Notes: a model not told the origin generated them from the letters alone. A DNA stretch of 64,000 bases from JANWHQ01 sp963775275 (GCA_963775275.1 CAVZII010000005.1:1054001-1118000); one strand, 5' to 3'; shown: positions 8,952-18,700, numbered from the stretch's first letter. Numbers and translations are program-made.

Positions 8952-10547
8952 ATGCGCGCCTTTGCCGAGCTGCTCGACCGGCTCTCGTTCACGGCCTCGC
9001 GCAACATCAAGCTCACGCTCGTCCGCGACTTCCTGCAGGGCCAGCCCGACCCGGAGCGCGGCTGGGCGCTGGCGGCCCTTTCCGGCGCCCTCGCCTTCGA
9101 CGCGGCCAAGCCCGCCATGATCCGCAAGGCGGTGGAGGCGCGGATGGACCCGATCCTCTTCGCCTGGTCCTACGACTATGTCGGCGACCTCGCCGAGACC
9201 GTGGCGCTTGTCTGGCCGAAACGTCCTGGAGGAAATCGTGAACCGGACCTCACCGAGGTGGTCGACGCCCTGCGCGCGGCCTCCCGCGCGGAGGTCCCGC
9301 GCCTCCTGGAAGGATGGCTCGACGCGCTGGACGCGGATGGGCGCTGGGCGCTGCTCAAGCTGATGACCGGCGCGCTGCGTGTGGGAGTCTCCACCCGCCT
9401 CGCCAAGCAGGCCCTGGCCGACCTCGGGCCGGTCCCGGTCGCCGAGATCGAGGAGCTGTGGCACGGCCAGGCGCCGCCCTACGAGGATCTGTTCGCCTGG
9501 CTCGAGGGTCGCGCCGAGCGGCCGTCGGCCGAGCATCCGGCAAGGTTCCGACCGGTGATGCTGGCGCAGGCGATCGACGAAGCCGTCGACTTCCAACGGA
9601 TCGATCCGGCCGACTACGCCGCGGAGTGGAAGTGGGACGGGATCCGCATCCAGGCGGTCAGCGAGGGCGGCGTGCGGCGGCTCTACAGCCGCACCGGCGA
9701 CGACATCGGCGCCGCCTTCCCCGACGTGGTCGAGGCGCTGGAATTCGAGGGCGTCATCGATGGCGAGCTCCTGGTCCGGCGCGGGGACCGGATCGCCTCC
9801 TTCGGCGAGCTGCAGCAGCGGCTGAACCGCAAGAGCGTCGACGCGCGCCTCCTGGCCGGGTTCCCCGCCGCCATCCGCGCCTACGACATTCTCTGCGACG
9901 GCCCCGAGGACGTGCGCCATCTGCCCTTCGCCGGCCGGCGCGGCCGGCTCGAGGAGCTCATCTTCCGCCTAGGCTCGGCCCGGATCGACCTTTCGCCGCT
10001 GCAGCCGTTCGAAAGCTGGGAGGAGCTGGCTCAGCTTCGGGCTCATCCGCCGACGGGCGATCCGGAGGCCGCCGAAGGCCTGATGCTCAAACGCTGGGAC
10101 TCGATCTATGAGGCCGGCCGGCCCAAGGGGCCGTGGTTCAAGTGGAAGCGCGACCCGCACCTGATCGACGCGGTCCTGATGTACGCCCAGCGGGGCCACG
10201 GCAAGCGCTCTAGCTTCTACTCGGACTTCACCTTCGGGGTCTGGGACGACGGCAGGCTGACGCCGGTCGGCAAGGCCTACTTCGGTTTCACCGACGAGGA
10301 GCTGAAGGCGCTGGACAGGTTCGTGCGCGAGAACACGGTCGAGCGGTTCGGGCCGGTCCGGGCCGTGCGCGCAGACGAGGACTTCGGGCTTGTGCTGGAG
10401 GTCGCCTTCGAGGGGCTGCAGCGCTCGGGCCGACACAGGTCGGGCGTGGCCATGCGCTTCCCCCGCATCAGCCGAATCCGATGGGACAAGCCCGCACGCG
10501 AGGCCGACGAGCTCGCGACCCTCCAGCGGATGCTGCCCCCGCCTTGA
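8952..10547 (+). CDS. ATP-dependent DNA ligase, bacterial repair type
   Basis: DNA ligase of 531 residues of the bacterial class linked to cisplatin/DNA-damage response. It has an N-terminal ligase helical domain (~1-190), the adenylation domain with the nucleophilic Lys in EWKWDGIRIQ (~218) and downstream EGVIDGELLV and LMLKRWDS, then an OB-fold domain with WFKWKRDP and FTDEELKALD. Genes usually found beside this class (exonuclease, Lhr-like helicase, PdeM phosphoesterase) are not in the window. It starts 8 bases after rimM and is convergent with the CadC-like gene with a 9-base gap. Confidence 0.93.
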   Translation: MRAFAELLDRLSFTASRNIKLTLVRDFLQGQPDPERGWALAALSGALAFDAAKPAMIRKAVEARMDPILFAWSYDYVGDLAETVALVWPKRPGGNREPDLTEVVDALRAASRAEVPRLLEGWLDALDADGRWALLKLMTGALRVGVSTRLAKQALADLGPVPVAEIEELWHGQAPPYEDLFAWLEGRAERPSAEHPARFRPVMLAQAIDEAVDFQRIDPADYAAEWKWDGIRIQAVSEGGVRRLYSRTGDDIGAAFPDVVEALEFEGVIDGELLVRRGDRIASFGELQQRLNRKSVDARLLAGFPAAIRAYDILCDGPEDVRHLPFAGRRGRLEELIFRLGSARIDLSPLQPFESWEELAQLRAHPPTGDPEAAEGLMLKRWDSIYEAGRPKGPWFKWKRDPHLIDAVLMYAQRGHGKRSSFYSDFTFGVWDDGRLTPVGKAYFGFTDEELKALDRFVRENTVERFGPVRAVRADEDFGLVLEVAFEGLQRSGRHRSGVAMRFPRISRIRWDKPAREADELATLQRMLPPP

Positions 10548-10556
10548 CGGCGGCGC

Positions 10557-12656
10557 TCAGCGGCTCCGCTTGAGCGTCATCAGGCCGATGTCGGAATCCT
10601 CGGTGATCACCCGCGGCGCCGCCGGCAGGCCGCTCACCGGATCGACGGCGAGGCCCGGCTCCTCGGAGACGCCCGTGAAGCGCCCCTCGAGCCGGGCCGG
10701 ACCGCCGCTCGCCGGCGACACATAGAGGTCGCCGTCGTTGCGGGCCGTGCGCCGGAACACGAACACCTTGCCGCCGAAGACGGCCCAATCCTCCGGGTAG
10801 GCGGCGCTGGCCCCGTCGGCCACGCGCTGGCGTCGTCCGTCCGCTCTGATCCGCCAGACGCCGGGCGCGTCGGCGCGCACCCCATAGAGGGAATCCCCTT
10901 CGCGCCGGACCGACACCCAGCCGTCGTCCGGCGTCGGGGTCGCCGCGGCCTTGGGGTCGAGCGGCGCGCGCAGGAGTCTCCAGCCGGTGCGCTCGCGCGC
11001 CGGCGCGATCAGGGCCTGGCCGTCGGCGGTCCATGAAGGCGCGCCGAAGTCTCGGGCGGCGGCGCTAAGCCGCGCAAGTCCCAGGCCCTCGGCGCTGGCG
11101 ACATAGAGGCCCGCCGCCCCCTGCCGCGCGCCCGCAAAGGCGATCTGCCGGCCGTCGGGCGACCACCTGACGCCGTAGATGCGGTCGAAGTCGAGGGTGG
11201 TGACCGGCGCCGGCCGCTGTCCCGGGCGCAGGACCCACACCGCCTGGCCGCCCCCGCGGTTGGAGATGAAGGCGACCGAGCCGTCCGGCGCGAAGTCCGG
11301 GCTCCAGTCCGAGCTGTTGGCCGGCGCGATCACGCCGCCGGTTCCGCCCAGGCGCTCGAGGTTGACCCGGTCGTTCTCGGTCTCGACGGCGACCTGGCCG
11401 CGGGAGGACACCGCCACGCGGCCCAGCGCCCGAAGCCCGATGAGCAGCCGCTGCGGCGCAGAGCCCCGGGCCAGCGGAACCAGCCACAGGCTGAAGTCCC
11501 CTCCGCGATCGGAGGCGACCACCAGCGAGCGCCCGTCCGGCGTCCAGGCCGCGCCGCCCGGCGTCACGCCATGGGTGCGGACCTGGGCGATGCGCCCGCT
11601 CGCGAGGTCCAGCATCGTCAGCCTCGGCGCACCCAAGGCCGGCGTGCGCAGGAAGGCCAGGCGCCGCCCGTCGGGCGACAGGGCCGGCTCGGAGTCGCTC
11701 TCCCCGGCCGCGGCGTCGGGCCGGGTGAGGACGCGCGTCTGGCCGCTGGCGAGCGCCAGCGCCAGCACCTGCGAGCCGGCCTGCCCGCCGGGGCTATCGG
11801 TGAAGTAGATTTCCGCGCCCGAGACGCTCCACGCGATCCGCGTGCGCTCGTCATGGCGGCAGCGCCCGACCACTGCGGCGGGACCGGCCGGCAGGCGCAT
11901 GGCGACGATCCGGCAGGGCTGGCCGGGGACATAGCGGGCCCAGGCGATCCGGTCGCCGTCCCGCGAGAAGGCCGGCGCGTACTCGTCGCCTGGTCCGCGC
12001 GACAGGGTCGCCGTCGCGCCGCCGTCGACGCCGCGCAGGAGGATGCGGCGGCTGAGGACGTCCGCACCGGCGGAATAGGCGATGCTGCGTCCGTCGGGAG
12101 AGAAGGCGGGGTGCCGTTCGATCAGGGTCTCGGCGGCGAACGGACGATAGTCCGCGACGGTCCAGCGCGCCGGCTGGCCCAACGTCCTGAAGCCGAAGAC
12201 GAGCGCGGCGGCCACGATCGCCGCCGCCGCCGCGGCCGCCAGGCTCCGGCGCCCGATCCGACGCCGTGGCGGCGCCTTGCCCGCGTCCTCGCCGACGGGG
12301 ACGTCGTCCACATCGAGGCGGAAGCCGACGCGGGCGATGGTGCTGATGGACACTGGCGCGCCGGTGGTCTCGAACAGCCGGCGAAGGCGGCCGATGCAGC
12401 GGTTGACGGCGTCCTCGCCGACCACGCGGCCGCTCCAGCAGCTGTTGATCAGGTCCTCGCGGGAGAGCACCTGGCCCTGGGCGCGGGTCAGGGCCACGAG
12501 CACTTGCATGATCCGCGGCTCCAGGCGATGGGCCTCGCCCCCGCTGATGACCTCGCAGGTCGATGGGCGCACGCGCAATCCCGCGAGTTCGAAGTCGGGC
12601 TGGCGCACAAGCTCGACGCGAGCTTCGCCAAGGCGCAATGCGAAGTGCTCATTCAT
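10557..12656 (-). CDS. CadC-like membrane regulator with beta-propeller
   Basis: Membrane-integrated one-component regulator, about 699 residues. A cytoplasmic OmpR/PhoB-type winged helix (residues ~23-115; LEPRIMQVLVALTRAQGQVLSREDLINSCW) is followed by a single helix (~138-158, SLAAAAAAAIVAAALVFGF) and a large extracytoplasmic TolB/WD40-like domain with repeated FSPDGRSIAY, LSPDGRRLAF, WTPDGRSLVV and WSPDGRQIAF blades. The propeller presumably senses a periplasmic signal. The start at 12656 is chosen because the winged-helix domain begins soon after; the frame is open for 38 more codons. Divergent from the ArsR-like gene. Confidence 0.87.
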   Translation of the reverse strand: MNEHFALRLGEARVELVRQPDFELAGLRVRPSTCEVISGGEAHRLEPRIMQVLVALTRAQGQVLSREDLINSCWSGRVVGEDAVNRCIGRLRRLFETTGAPVSISTIARVGFRLDVDDVPVGEDAGKAPPRRRIGRRSLAAAAAAAIVAAALVFGFRTLGQPARWTVADYRPFAAETLIERHPAFSPDGRSIAYSAGADVLSRRILLRGVDGGATATLSRGPGDEYAPAFSRDGDRIAWARYVPGQPCRIVAMRLPAGPAAVVGRCRHDERTRIAWSVSGAEIYFTDSPGGQAGSQVLALALASGQTRVLTRPDAAAGESDSEPALSPDGRRLAFLRTPALGAPRLTMLDLASGRIAQVRTHGVTPGGAAWTPDGRSLVVASDRGGDFSLWLVPLARGSAPQRLLIGLRALGRVAVSSRGQVAVETENDRVNLERLGGTGGVIAPANSSDWSPDFAPDGSVAFISNRGGGQAVWVLRPGQRPAPVTTLDFDRIYGVRWSPDGRQIAFAGARQGAAGLYVASAEGLGLARLSAAARDFGAPSWTADGQALIAPARERTGWRLLRAPLDPKAAATPTPDDGWVSVRREGDSLYGVRADAPGVWRIRADGRRQRVADGASAAYPEDWAVFGGKVFVFRRTARNDGDLYVSPASGGPARLEGRFTGVSEEPGLAVDPVSGLPAAPRVITEDSDIGLMTLKRSR

Positions 12657-13098
12657 CGGCGAATCATCAGGGTTTGGTCTCCCGCCAGCCCTTGGTTCGC
12701 CATGCGCAGGCGTGTCCATTCGGCACAGGCGCGTCCGAATCGGCGCGCCGAGCGCCAGTCGAGTGAGCACGATGCCCCGGACGCCGGATCCGAAGCCTCA
12801 AATGTCCCGAGGCCGTACATTCGTCCCGTCCCGTCGCGCCGCCCCACGTCCCGTGGCGGACCCTATGCATCAACTGCGCCGGAGTCATCTCAACGTGGCA
12901 ACGATCGAGCCTGATCTAGAGGCTCATTCTGCCAGTCATTCCAAGAATAATGGGAAGCTGAACCTTAATAGTGCGGAAGCCGAAGGGAATCGTTTCTCCT
13001 GGTCGGCCGCTGAGCCGAGCCGCATTTCCTTCGACATTGAATCGCGCGCGCATGGGGCTCTTGCATCGGGTCCGGGCGGAGCGTGGGCCGACGATGCC
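12657..13098. other. Non-coding divergent regulatory region
   Basis: This 442-base gap separates two divergent regulator genes. It contains a locally AT-richer patch around 12925-12985, which is a plausible promoter zone for one or both. Frames through it are open but the translations look random, so I do not call a gene. No clear operator dyad was recognised. Confidence 0.5.
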
Positions 13099-13422
13099 GT
13101 GAACGCCGATCGGAGCGGCGCCCTGGACGTGCTCGACGATCCGATCCGCCGCGCCCTGGTGGAACGACTGGCCGAAGGTCCGTCCTGCGTCGCCCTGCTG
13201 GCGACGGGGCTGCCGGTCTCGCGAACCGCGGTCTCCCAGCACCTGCGAATCCTGCTGGACGCAGGCGTCGTCGGCTACCGCAAGCAGGGCGCGCGCAACG
13301 TCTACAGCCTCAACCCCGAGCCTCTGATCCGGCTCGAGCGCTATCTCGCGGAGCTGTGCGGGCGCATGCGGCGCACCGCCGCCGGGCCGCGCGCAGCGGC
13401 GGTCTCGCTGCAGCCGGCCTGA
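13099..13422 (+). CDS. ArsR/SdpR-like winged-helix regulator
   Basis: Small DNA-binding protein of about 107 residues. The winged helix spans nearly the whole protein: DVLDDPIRRALVERLAEGP, recognition helix LPVSRTAVSQHLRILLDAGVV and wing YRKQGARNVYSL. It has no cysteine metal-site signature in the helix, so it resembles the SdpR-like, non-metal branch of ArsR. I chose the GTG at 13099; the frame is open far upstream, but the added residues look non-coding. Convergent with the ABC exporter with 16 bases between stops. Confidence 0.82.
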   Translation: MNADRSGALDVLDDPIRRALVERLAEGPSCVALLATGLPVSRTAVSQHLRILLDAGVVGYRKQGARNVYSLNPEPLIRLERYLAELCGRMRRTAAGPRAAAVSLQPA

Positions 13423-13438
13423 AGCCGGGCGCAGGGGC

Positions 13439-15229
13439 TCAGGCCGCGCCCTCGGCCGTGGCGTGCAGGCGCGCATAGGCGCCCCCGAGGGCCACCAGCT
13501 CGCCATGGCGGCCTTCCTCGACCACCCGGCCGTGCTGGAACACCAGGATGCGGTCCGCGCTCCGGATCGTCGACAGCCGGTGGGCGATCACCAAGGTCGT
13601 GCGCCCGGCCATCAGGGCCTCGGTCGCCGCCTGCACCTCGCGCTCGGTCTCCACGTCCAGCGAGGAGGTCGCCTCGTCCAGCACCAGGATCGAGGCGTCC
13701 GCCAGGAAGGCCCGCGCGATCGCGACCCTCTGCCGCTCGCCGCCCGACAGCTTGACCCCCCGCTCGCCCACAAGGGTGTCGTAGCCCTTGGGCAGGCGGC
13801 TGATGAAGTCGTGCGCCCGAGCGCGGCGCGCGGCGGCGATCACCTCGCCCGGGCTCGCGCCCGGCCGGCCGTAGGCGATGTTGTCGCCAATGGAGCGGTG
13901 GAACAGCGCCGGGTCCTGGGGCACCAGGGCGATAGCCCGGCGGAGCGAGCGCTGGGAAAGGCCCGCGACGTCCTGGCCGTCCACCAGGATACGCCCGCCC
14001 TGGATGTCATAGAGCCGCTGCACCAGCTTGACGAAGGTCGACTTGCCCGAGCCCGTCGCGCCGACGAGCGCCACCTTCTGGCCGGGCGGAATCACCACCG
14101 AGAAGTCGCTGTAGATCGGCTCGCCCTGGTTCTTGTAGGCGAACGTCACCCGGTCGAACACGATCTCGCCCTTCAGCGGCAGGAAGTCCCGCGCGCCCGG
14201 CGCGTCCAGCACCTCGGGCGAGCGGCGATGGTAGCCGGCGACGTCCTCCACGTCGTCCAACGCCCTCTGCAGCTGGCGCACGTTCTCGCCGACGTTCCTG
14301 AGGTAGCCGCCCATCAGCATGAAGGCGGTGATGGCGAAGGCGACGTCGCCGGCGCTCGCGCGCCCCTGCGCCCACAGCATGACGAGCATGCCCGTCAGCC
14401 CCGCCTGCAGCACGGTTTGCAGGATGTTCATCAGGAACCAGACGTGCACGCCGCGGGTCCAGGTGACGACCACCGCCGCGCGCCAGCGCGCCAGCACATC
14501 GGCGAACCGGCCCTCCTCGCGCGCTTCCGCGCCGAAGGCCTTGATGGTGGCGTTGGAGGAGATGGCGTCGGCAAGCGACGCCCCGATCCGCGAGTCCAGG
14601 GCGTTGGACTTCAGGTTCGCCGGCCTCACGTAGCGGCCGGTGAGCACGAGGTTCAGCCCGATGTAGACCGCGACGACCGCGCCGGTGAACAGGCCGACGG
14701 CCGGCCAGCGCAGGAACATGAAGAGGCTGAGGCCGGACAGCACCAGGAATGCGGGCCCCAGGCCCATCATCAGCACGTCCGAGATGGTGTCGTAGCCCCA
14801 CATGGCCCGACTGACGCGCCGCACCGTCGCCCCGGCGAAGTTGTCGGCGAACCAGTCGGCCGAGAAGGTCTGGACCCTTTCGAAGGCCTCTCCGGTCATC
14901 GCCTCCATGTTGCGCGCGGCGAAGACGTTCCACATGAGGACAAAGCCGATGCGCGCCATGGCGTAGCCGAAGAACAGGCCGACCATGACCATCCACGCCG
15001 TCCAGGCCGGCCCGGCCAGATGAGCGCGGCCGGCGACCGCATCCACCAGCCGCCCGCTCGCCCACGGCATGGACAGATCGAAACCGACGCTGACCAGGGT
15101 CAGGGCCGCGCAGGCGGCCAGGGTGCGCGGACGGCGCATCCACTGGGCCCACACGAAGCCCAACACCTGCCGGTTGGACAGCACGCGCCTGCGCACGCCG
15201 TCCTCGGCGTCTTCCGCTTCCTCGGTCAT
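13439..15229 (-). CDS. ABC exporter, fused permease and ATPase
   Basis: Half-transporter of 596 residues with six helices (type IV exporter fold, ~25-330) followed by the nucleotide-binding domain (~365-595). Walker A is GATGSGKST, the Q-loop is LVPQDPALF, the signature is LSGGERQRVAIARA, Walker B is ILVLDEATSSLD and the switch is IAHRLST. It probably works as a homodimer exporting a lipid or drug; substrate unknown. A second fused exporter lies at 23430-25265, but the two are not adjacent and differ in the membrane domain. Confidence 0.93.
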   Translation of the reverse strand: MTEEAEDAEDGVRRRVLSNRQVLGFVWAQWMRRPRTLAACAALTLVSVGFDLSMPWASGRLVDAVAGRAHLAGPAWTAWMVMVGLFFGYAMARIGFVLMWNVFAARNMEAMTGEAFERVQTFSADWFADNFAGATVRRVSRAMWGYDTISDVLMMGLGPAFLVLSGLSLFMFLRWPAVGLFTGAVVAVYIGLNLVLTGRYVRPANLKSNALDSRIGASLADAISSNATIKAFGAEAREEGRFADVLARWRAAVVVTWTRGVHVWFLMNILQTVLQAGLTGMLVMLWAQGRASAGDVAFAITAFMLMGGYLRNVGENVRQLQRALDDVEDVAGYHRRSPEVLDAPGARDFLPLKGEIVFDRVTFAYKNQGEPIYSDFSVVIPPGQKVALVGATGSGKSTFVKLVQRLYDIQGGRILVDGQDVAGLSQRSLRRAIALVPQDPALFHRSIGDNIAYGRPGASPGEVIAAARRARAHDFISRLPKGYDTLVGERGVKLSGGERQRVAIARAFLADASILVLDEATSSLDVETEREVQAATEALMAGRTTLVIAHRLSTIRSADRILVFQHGRVVEEGRHGELVALGGAYARLHATAEGAA

Positions 15230-15341
15230 GGGACCGGCTCACATAGCTGCGTTCGACCGCACGCGGGAGGCGAGGCCGCGAACTTTGCAAGAGGCTGGCG
15301 CCGGCGCCACATTGTGCGACGCAAGGCTCAAGCCATCGAGC

Positions 15342-16094
15342 TCAGATCTTGCGGCGGACGTTCTCAAGCAGGGTCAGCAGGCCGGGGAAGCCCTGGGTGG
15401 CGGTGGAGGTGATGTCCAGGTAGCGGTTCAGGCAGTCCTCCAGGCCCTCGGGAGGATCCTTTGCATTCAGCTTGTCGGCCTGATCGGCCAGCTCGAAGGT
15501 CTCCTGGGTCAGGCGGTCGAGGATCATGACCGCGCGCTCGACGAAGTAGCGGGCGGTGAGGGTCAGGTCGATGTCGCAGTACTGCTGCTCCTGGAACCGG
15601 GTCTTCAGGCGATTGATCGCGACGTTGAGCGCTCCGAAGTCCGTGCTGTAGGCGCCGTTCTCGGCCTTGCTCTCGTCGAGCTTGACGGCGAAGTCGTAGC
15701 GCGCCTCCTCCAGGTCGTTGACCAGCTCGTTCAAGGACCCGTTGATCGAGAAGAGCTGGCTCTTCGCCAGCAGCCAGGTGTCGAGCTTGTCGTAGAGCCG
15801 CAGGCCGAAGACGATCGCGCACAGCTCCAGCCAGAAGAAGAGCACGCCCGCGCTGAGATTGCTCTCCAGGTCCGGGCGCAGCTGGAACGGCAGGCGGACG
15901 CCCGGCGCGAACTCCACGATCGCCGCATAGACGGTCAGGACGGTCACGATCGCGAAGGCCGCGGCCGCGGCCAGGGCGAACAAGGCGCTGACGAGCGCCG
16001 AGACGGCGCCACGACGGCTGGGCTTTCCGAGCTTGTTGGCCCGCTGCAGCCTCGTCGAACGCCGGGCGGGTTCCGGCCGCTTGGACGACGCCAT
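15342..16094 (-). CDS. Two-helix membrane protein with helical C-terminal domain
   Basis: Unrecognised protein of about 250 residues. After a basic N-terminus (SSKRPEPARRSTRLQRANK) there are two membrane segments (SALVSALFALAAAAAFAIVTVLTVYAAI and AGVLFFWLELCAIVFGLRLY), then a soluble helical domain rich in charged residues (~95-250), perhaps coiled coil in part. The start at 16094 has GGGGAG five bases upstream. Divergent from ubiA, 161 bases away. No family assigned. Confidence 0.75.
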   Translation of the reverse strand: MASSKRPEPARRSTRLQRANKLGKPSRRGAVSALVSALFALAAAAAFAIVTVLTVYAAIVEFAPGVRLPFQLRPDLESNLSAGVLFFWLELCAIVFGLRLYDKLDTWLLAKSQLFSINGSLNELVNDLEEARYDFAVKLDESKAENGAYSTDFGALNVAINRLKTRFQEQQYCDIDLTLTARYFVERAVMILDRLTQETFELADQADKLNAKDPPEGLEDCLNRYLDITSTATQGFPGLLTLLENVRRKI

Positions 16095-16255
16095 CGATCT
16101 CCCCACCCTCACGCCGCCTCTGTGGGCCGCTGTCGCCATCCTAAGGTCAAGGCTGTTCAGTCACAACTCAGGCGGCGCGGGCGCGGGCCGCCGTGCACGC
16201 CGACGGCGAAGGTCTGCGGCTTGTCTCCGGCGCGCGCCGGGCGCAACTAGAGGCC

Positions 16256-17200
16256 ATGATCGCCGCGCCCCTGCCGGACGCCTCATCGGCAAACTGGGTG
16301 GACCGCTTCGCGCCCCCGGCGCTCAGGCCATGGCTCAAGCTCGGGCGGTTCGACCGGCCCATCGGCGCCTGGCTGCTGATGCTGCCGGGCTGGCAGGCCG
16401 TCGCCATGGCGGGCGCGGCCAAGGGCCACTGGCCGGACCTGCGGCTGCTGATCCTGATCTTCGTCGGCGCCTTCGTCATGCGCGGCGCCGGCTGCGCCTA
16501 CAACGACATCGTCGACCGCGACTACGACGCCAAGGTCGCGCGCACGGCGCTGCGGCCGATCCCTTCGGGCCAGATCAGCGTGCGCCAGGCCTGGATCTTC
16601 CTGCTGACCCTGAGCCTCATCGGCCTCGCCATCCTTCTCAGCCTGCGGCCCATGGCCATCGAGCTCGGCGTCGGCTCGCTGGGACTGGTCGCGGCCTATC
16701 CCTTCATGAAGCGGTTCACCTGGTGGCCCCAGGCCTGGCTCGGCCTCACCTTCAACTGGGGCGCGCTGCTCGGCTACGCGGCGGCGACCGGGACCGTCGG
16801 CTGGCCCGCGGGCCTGCTCTACGCCTCGGGGATCTTCTGGACCCTCGGCTACGACACCATCTATGCGATCCAGGACATGGAGGACGACGCCCTGGTCGGG
16901 GTCCGCTCCTCCGCCCTCCGCCTGGGCGCCTATGCGCCCCGCGCCGTCCTCGCCTTCTACGCCCTTGCCGCCGCGCTCGCCGTGGCCGCCGCCGCAGTGG
17001 CTGACCTGGGTCCCCTCTTCCTGCCGTTCGCGGGGCTCTACGCCCTGCACCTATCGTGGCAGGCCTCCAGGCTCCGGCTGGACGACCCGGCCGGAGCGCT
17101 CAGACTATTCAGATCCAACCGCGAGGCCGGCCTGATCCTCTTCGCGGGCCTCGTGGCGGGGCTGTGGCGTCACGCCGGGCTGTTCTCAGGGAGCCTTTGA
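16256..17200 (+). CDS. ubiA: 4-hydroxybenzoate polyprenyltransferase
   Basis: Membrane prenyltransferase of ubiquinone synthesis, 314 residues; it attaches the polyprenyl tail to 4-hydroxybenzoate. The two Asp-rich metal-binding motifs are visible, NDIVDRDYDAKVARTALRP and YDTIYAIQDMEDDALVGVRSSA, with about eight helices between and around them. The ATG at 16256 is preceded by AGAGG; upstream in-frame Met at 16193 would add 21 residues. The downstream lipoprotein gene starts 5 bases after the stop, so they may be co-transcribed. Confidence 0.95.
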   Translation: MIAAPLPDASSANWVDRFAPPALRPWLKLGRFDRPIGAWLLMLPGWQAVAMAGAAKGHWPDLRLLILIFVGAFVMRGAGCAYNDIVDRDYDAKVARTALRPIPSGQISVRQAWIFLLTLSLIGLAILLSLRPMAIELGVGSLGLVAAYPFMKRFTWWPQAWLGLTFNWGALLGYAAATGTVGWPAGLLYASGIFWTLGYDTIYAIQDMEDDALVGVRSSALRLGAYAPRAVLAFYALAAALAVAAAAVADLGPLFLPFAGLYALHLSWQASRLRLDDPAGALRLFRSNREAGLILFAGLVAGLWRHAGLFSGSL

Positions 17201-17205
17201 CGGAT

Positions 17206-18015
17206 ATGCGGACCCGGAGCCTGATCGTCGCGGCCATGGCCGTCCTGGCGCTGGCCGCGTGCCACAGGAAGCCGCCGGCCAAGCCTCCGGCGCCGGCCGC
17301 GCCGCTGGCCTTCGCCAAGACCACGCCGGACGCCGAGGTCAAGCTCGCCCTCGCTCCGGGCGTCGCCGAGGACCCGGCGCTGAACCGGCGGCTCTACGAA
17401 GACGGCGTCAAGGAGCTGAACGGATTCGTCGAGGAGGCGGCCAAGGACCGCGCGCAGCTGGTGGGCAAAGGCCTTCCCGACACGCCCTACGAGCGGACGA
17501 TCGACTGGTCGGTCGCCGCCGCCTCGCCGCGGCTGATCAGCATGAAGCAATCCTGGTTCGACTTCACCGGCGGCGCGCACCCCAACCACGGCTCCAAGAG
17601 CCTGCTTTGGGACCGCAAGGCCGCCTCCGCGATCCCGCGCTCGAGCCTGTTCGCCTCCGACGTGGACGGGAGGCGGCTGGACGCGGTGCTGTGCGACGCG
17701 ATCAGGACCGCGAAGGTCCGACGGGTGGGCGAGGAGATCGCGCGCAGCGAGGAAGGAACCTGGCCCTGCCCCAAATGGGGCGACGCCGACTTCGTGCTGG
17801 CGCCCTCCACCGCGCCCGGCAAGTTCGGCGGACTCACCTTCCTGTTCGATCCCTACGCCATCGGCCCCTACGTCGAGGGCGACTACGCCGTCACCGTGCC
17901 GCTCGTCCAGTTCCAGGACGCCCTGGCGCCGGCGTTCAAGGACCAGTTCGCCGGCGCGCCGGCCGCGCCCTCGCCGTCCTCCGCCGCGCCCGCCGCGCCC
18001 GCCGCGTCGGGATGA
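17206..18015 (+). CDS. Lipoprotein with DUF4163/DUF3298-like domain
   Basis: Predicted lipoprotein of 269 residues. The signal MRTRSLIVAAMAVLALAAC ends in a lipobox (LAAC), after which a Pro/Ala linker leads to a domain with SPRLISMKQSWFDFTGGAHPNHGSKSLLWDRKA, the pattern of DUF4163 joined to DUF3298 (RsiV/PdaC-like extracellular domain). The protein ends in a low-complexity Ala/Pro tail. It overlaps the next gene by four bases (ATGA). Function unknown; envelope-facing location is inferred. Confidence 0.85.
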   Translation: MRTRSLIVAAMAVLALAACHRKPPAKPPAPAAPLAFAKTTPDAEVKLALAPGVAEDPALNRRLYEDGVKELNGFVEEAAKDRAQLVGKGLPDTPYERTIDWSVAAASPRLISMKQSWFDFTGGAHPNHGSKSLLWDRKAASAIPRSSLFASDVDGRRLDAVLCDAIRTAKVRRVGEEIARSEEGTWPCPKWGDADFVLAPSTAPGKFGGLTFLFDPYAIGPYVEGDYAVTVPLVQFQDALAPAFKDQFAGAPAAPSPSSAAPAAPAASG

Positions 18016-18662
18016 GCCTGGACCGGCGCGCCTTCATCCTGGCGCACACGCGCCTCGAACGGCCGCCGCACGTCCCGGAGATCGCCCTCCACTTGGCGAC
18101 CGAGATCGAGCCGATCTGGCGCTCGACCGAGGACGAGCTGAAACGTCAGGGGCTGGAGCCTCCGTTCTGGGCCTTCGCGTGGGCGGGCGGACAGGCCCTG
18201 GCCCGCTATCTGCTGGACTATCCCGAAGAGGTCCGCGGCCGGCGAGTGCTCGATTTCGCCTCCGGGTCCGGCCTCGTCGCCGTCGCGGCGATGAAGGCCG
18301 GGGCGGCCTCGGCGCTGGCTTGCGACATCGATCCCTTCTGCGCGGCGGCGGTGGCGCTCAACGCCGAGGCCAACGGCGTCGACATCGCTTTCACGGCCGA
18401 CGACCTCCTGGAAGGCCCGCCGCCCGAGGCGGAGGTGATCCTCGCCGGCGACGTCTGCTACGCCTGGCCCATGGCCGACCGCGTCCACCGCTGGCTCGAG
18501 ACGGCGCGCCAGCAGGGCCGGCGGGTGCTGATCGGCGATCCCGGCCGCGCCTATCTGCCCCGCGAGGGCCTCGTCGGCCTCGCCGTCTACGAGATCGAGA
18601 CCACTCGCGAGCTGGAGGACCGCGAGATCCGCCGCACCGGCGTCTTTACCTTCGCCGACTGA
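18012..18662 (+). CDS. Class I methyltransferase, ETF-beta lysine methyltransferase-like
   Basis: SAM-dependent methyltransferase of 216 residues. It has the pre-motif PFWAFAWAGGQALARYLLD, motif I VLDFASGSGLVAVAAMKAGA, the acidic CDIDPF strand end and the post-motif AGDVCY typical of the seven-beta-strand lysine methyltransferases (METTL20/ETFBKMT and relatives). These modify the electron-transfer flavoprotein beta subunit in mitochondria and some alphaproteobacteria; the substrate here is inferred only. ATGA overlap with the lipoprotein gene. Confidence 0.85.
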   Translation: MSLDRRAFILAHTRLERPPHVPEIALHLATEIEPIWRSTEDELKRQGLEPPFWAFAWAGGQALARYLLDYPEEVRGRRVLDFASGSGLVAVAAMKAGAASALACDIDPFCAAAVALNAEANGVDIAFTADDLLEGPPPEAEVILAGDVCYAWPMADRVHRWLETARQQGRRVLIGDPGRAYLPREGLVGLAVYEIETTRELEDREIRRTGVFTFAD

Positions 18663-18700
18663 GGGTGTATCGAACAAAACGGGAACATTGGAGCGGGATC

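Noticed and set aside
12277..13098. Long N-terminal extension of the ArsR-like protein
   Set aside because: The open frame is Arg/Ser-rich and lies over the divergent regulatory region; the winged helix starts after 13099.
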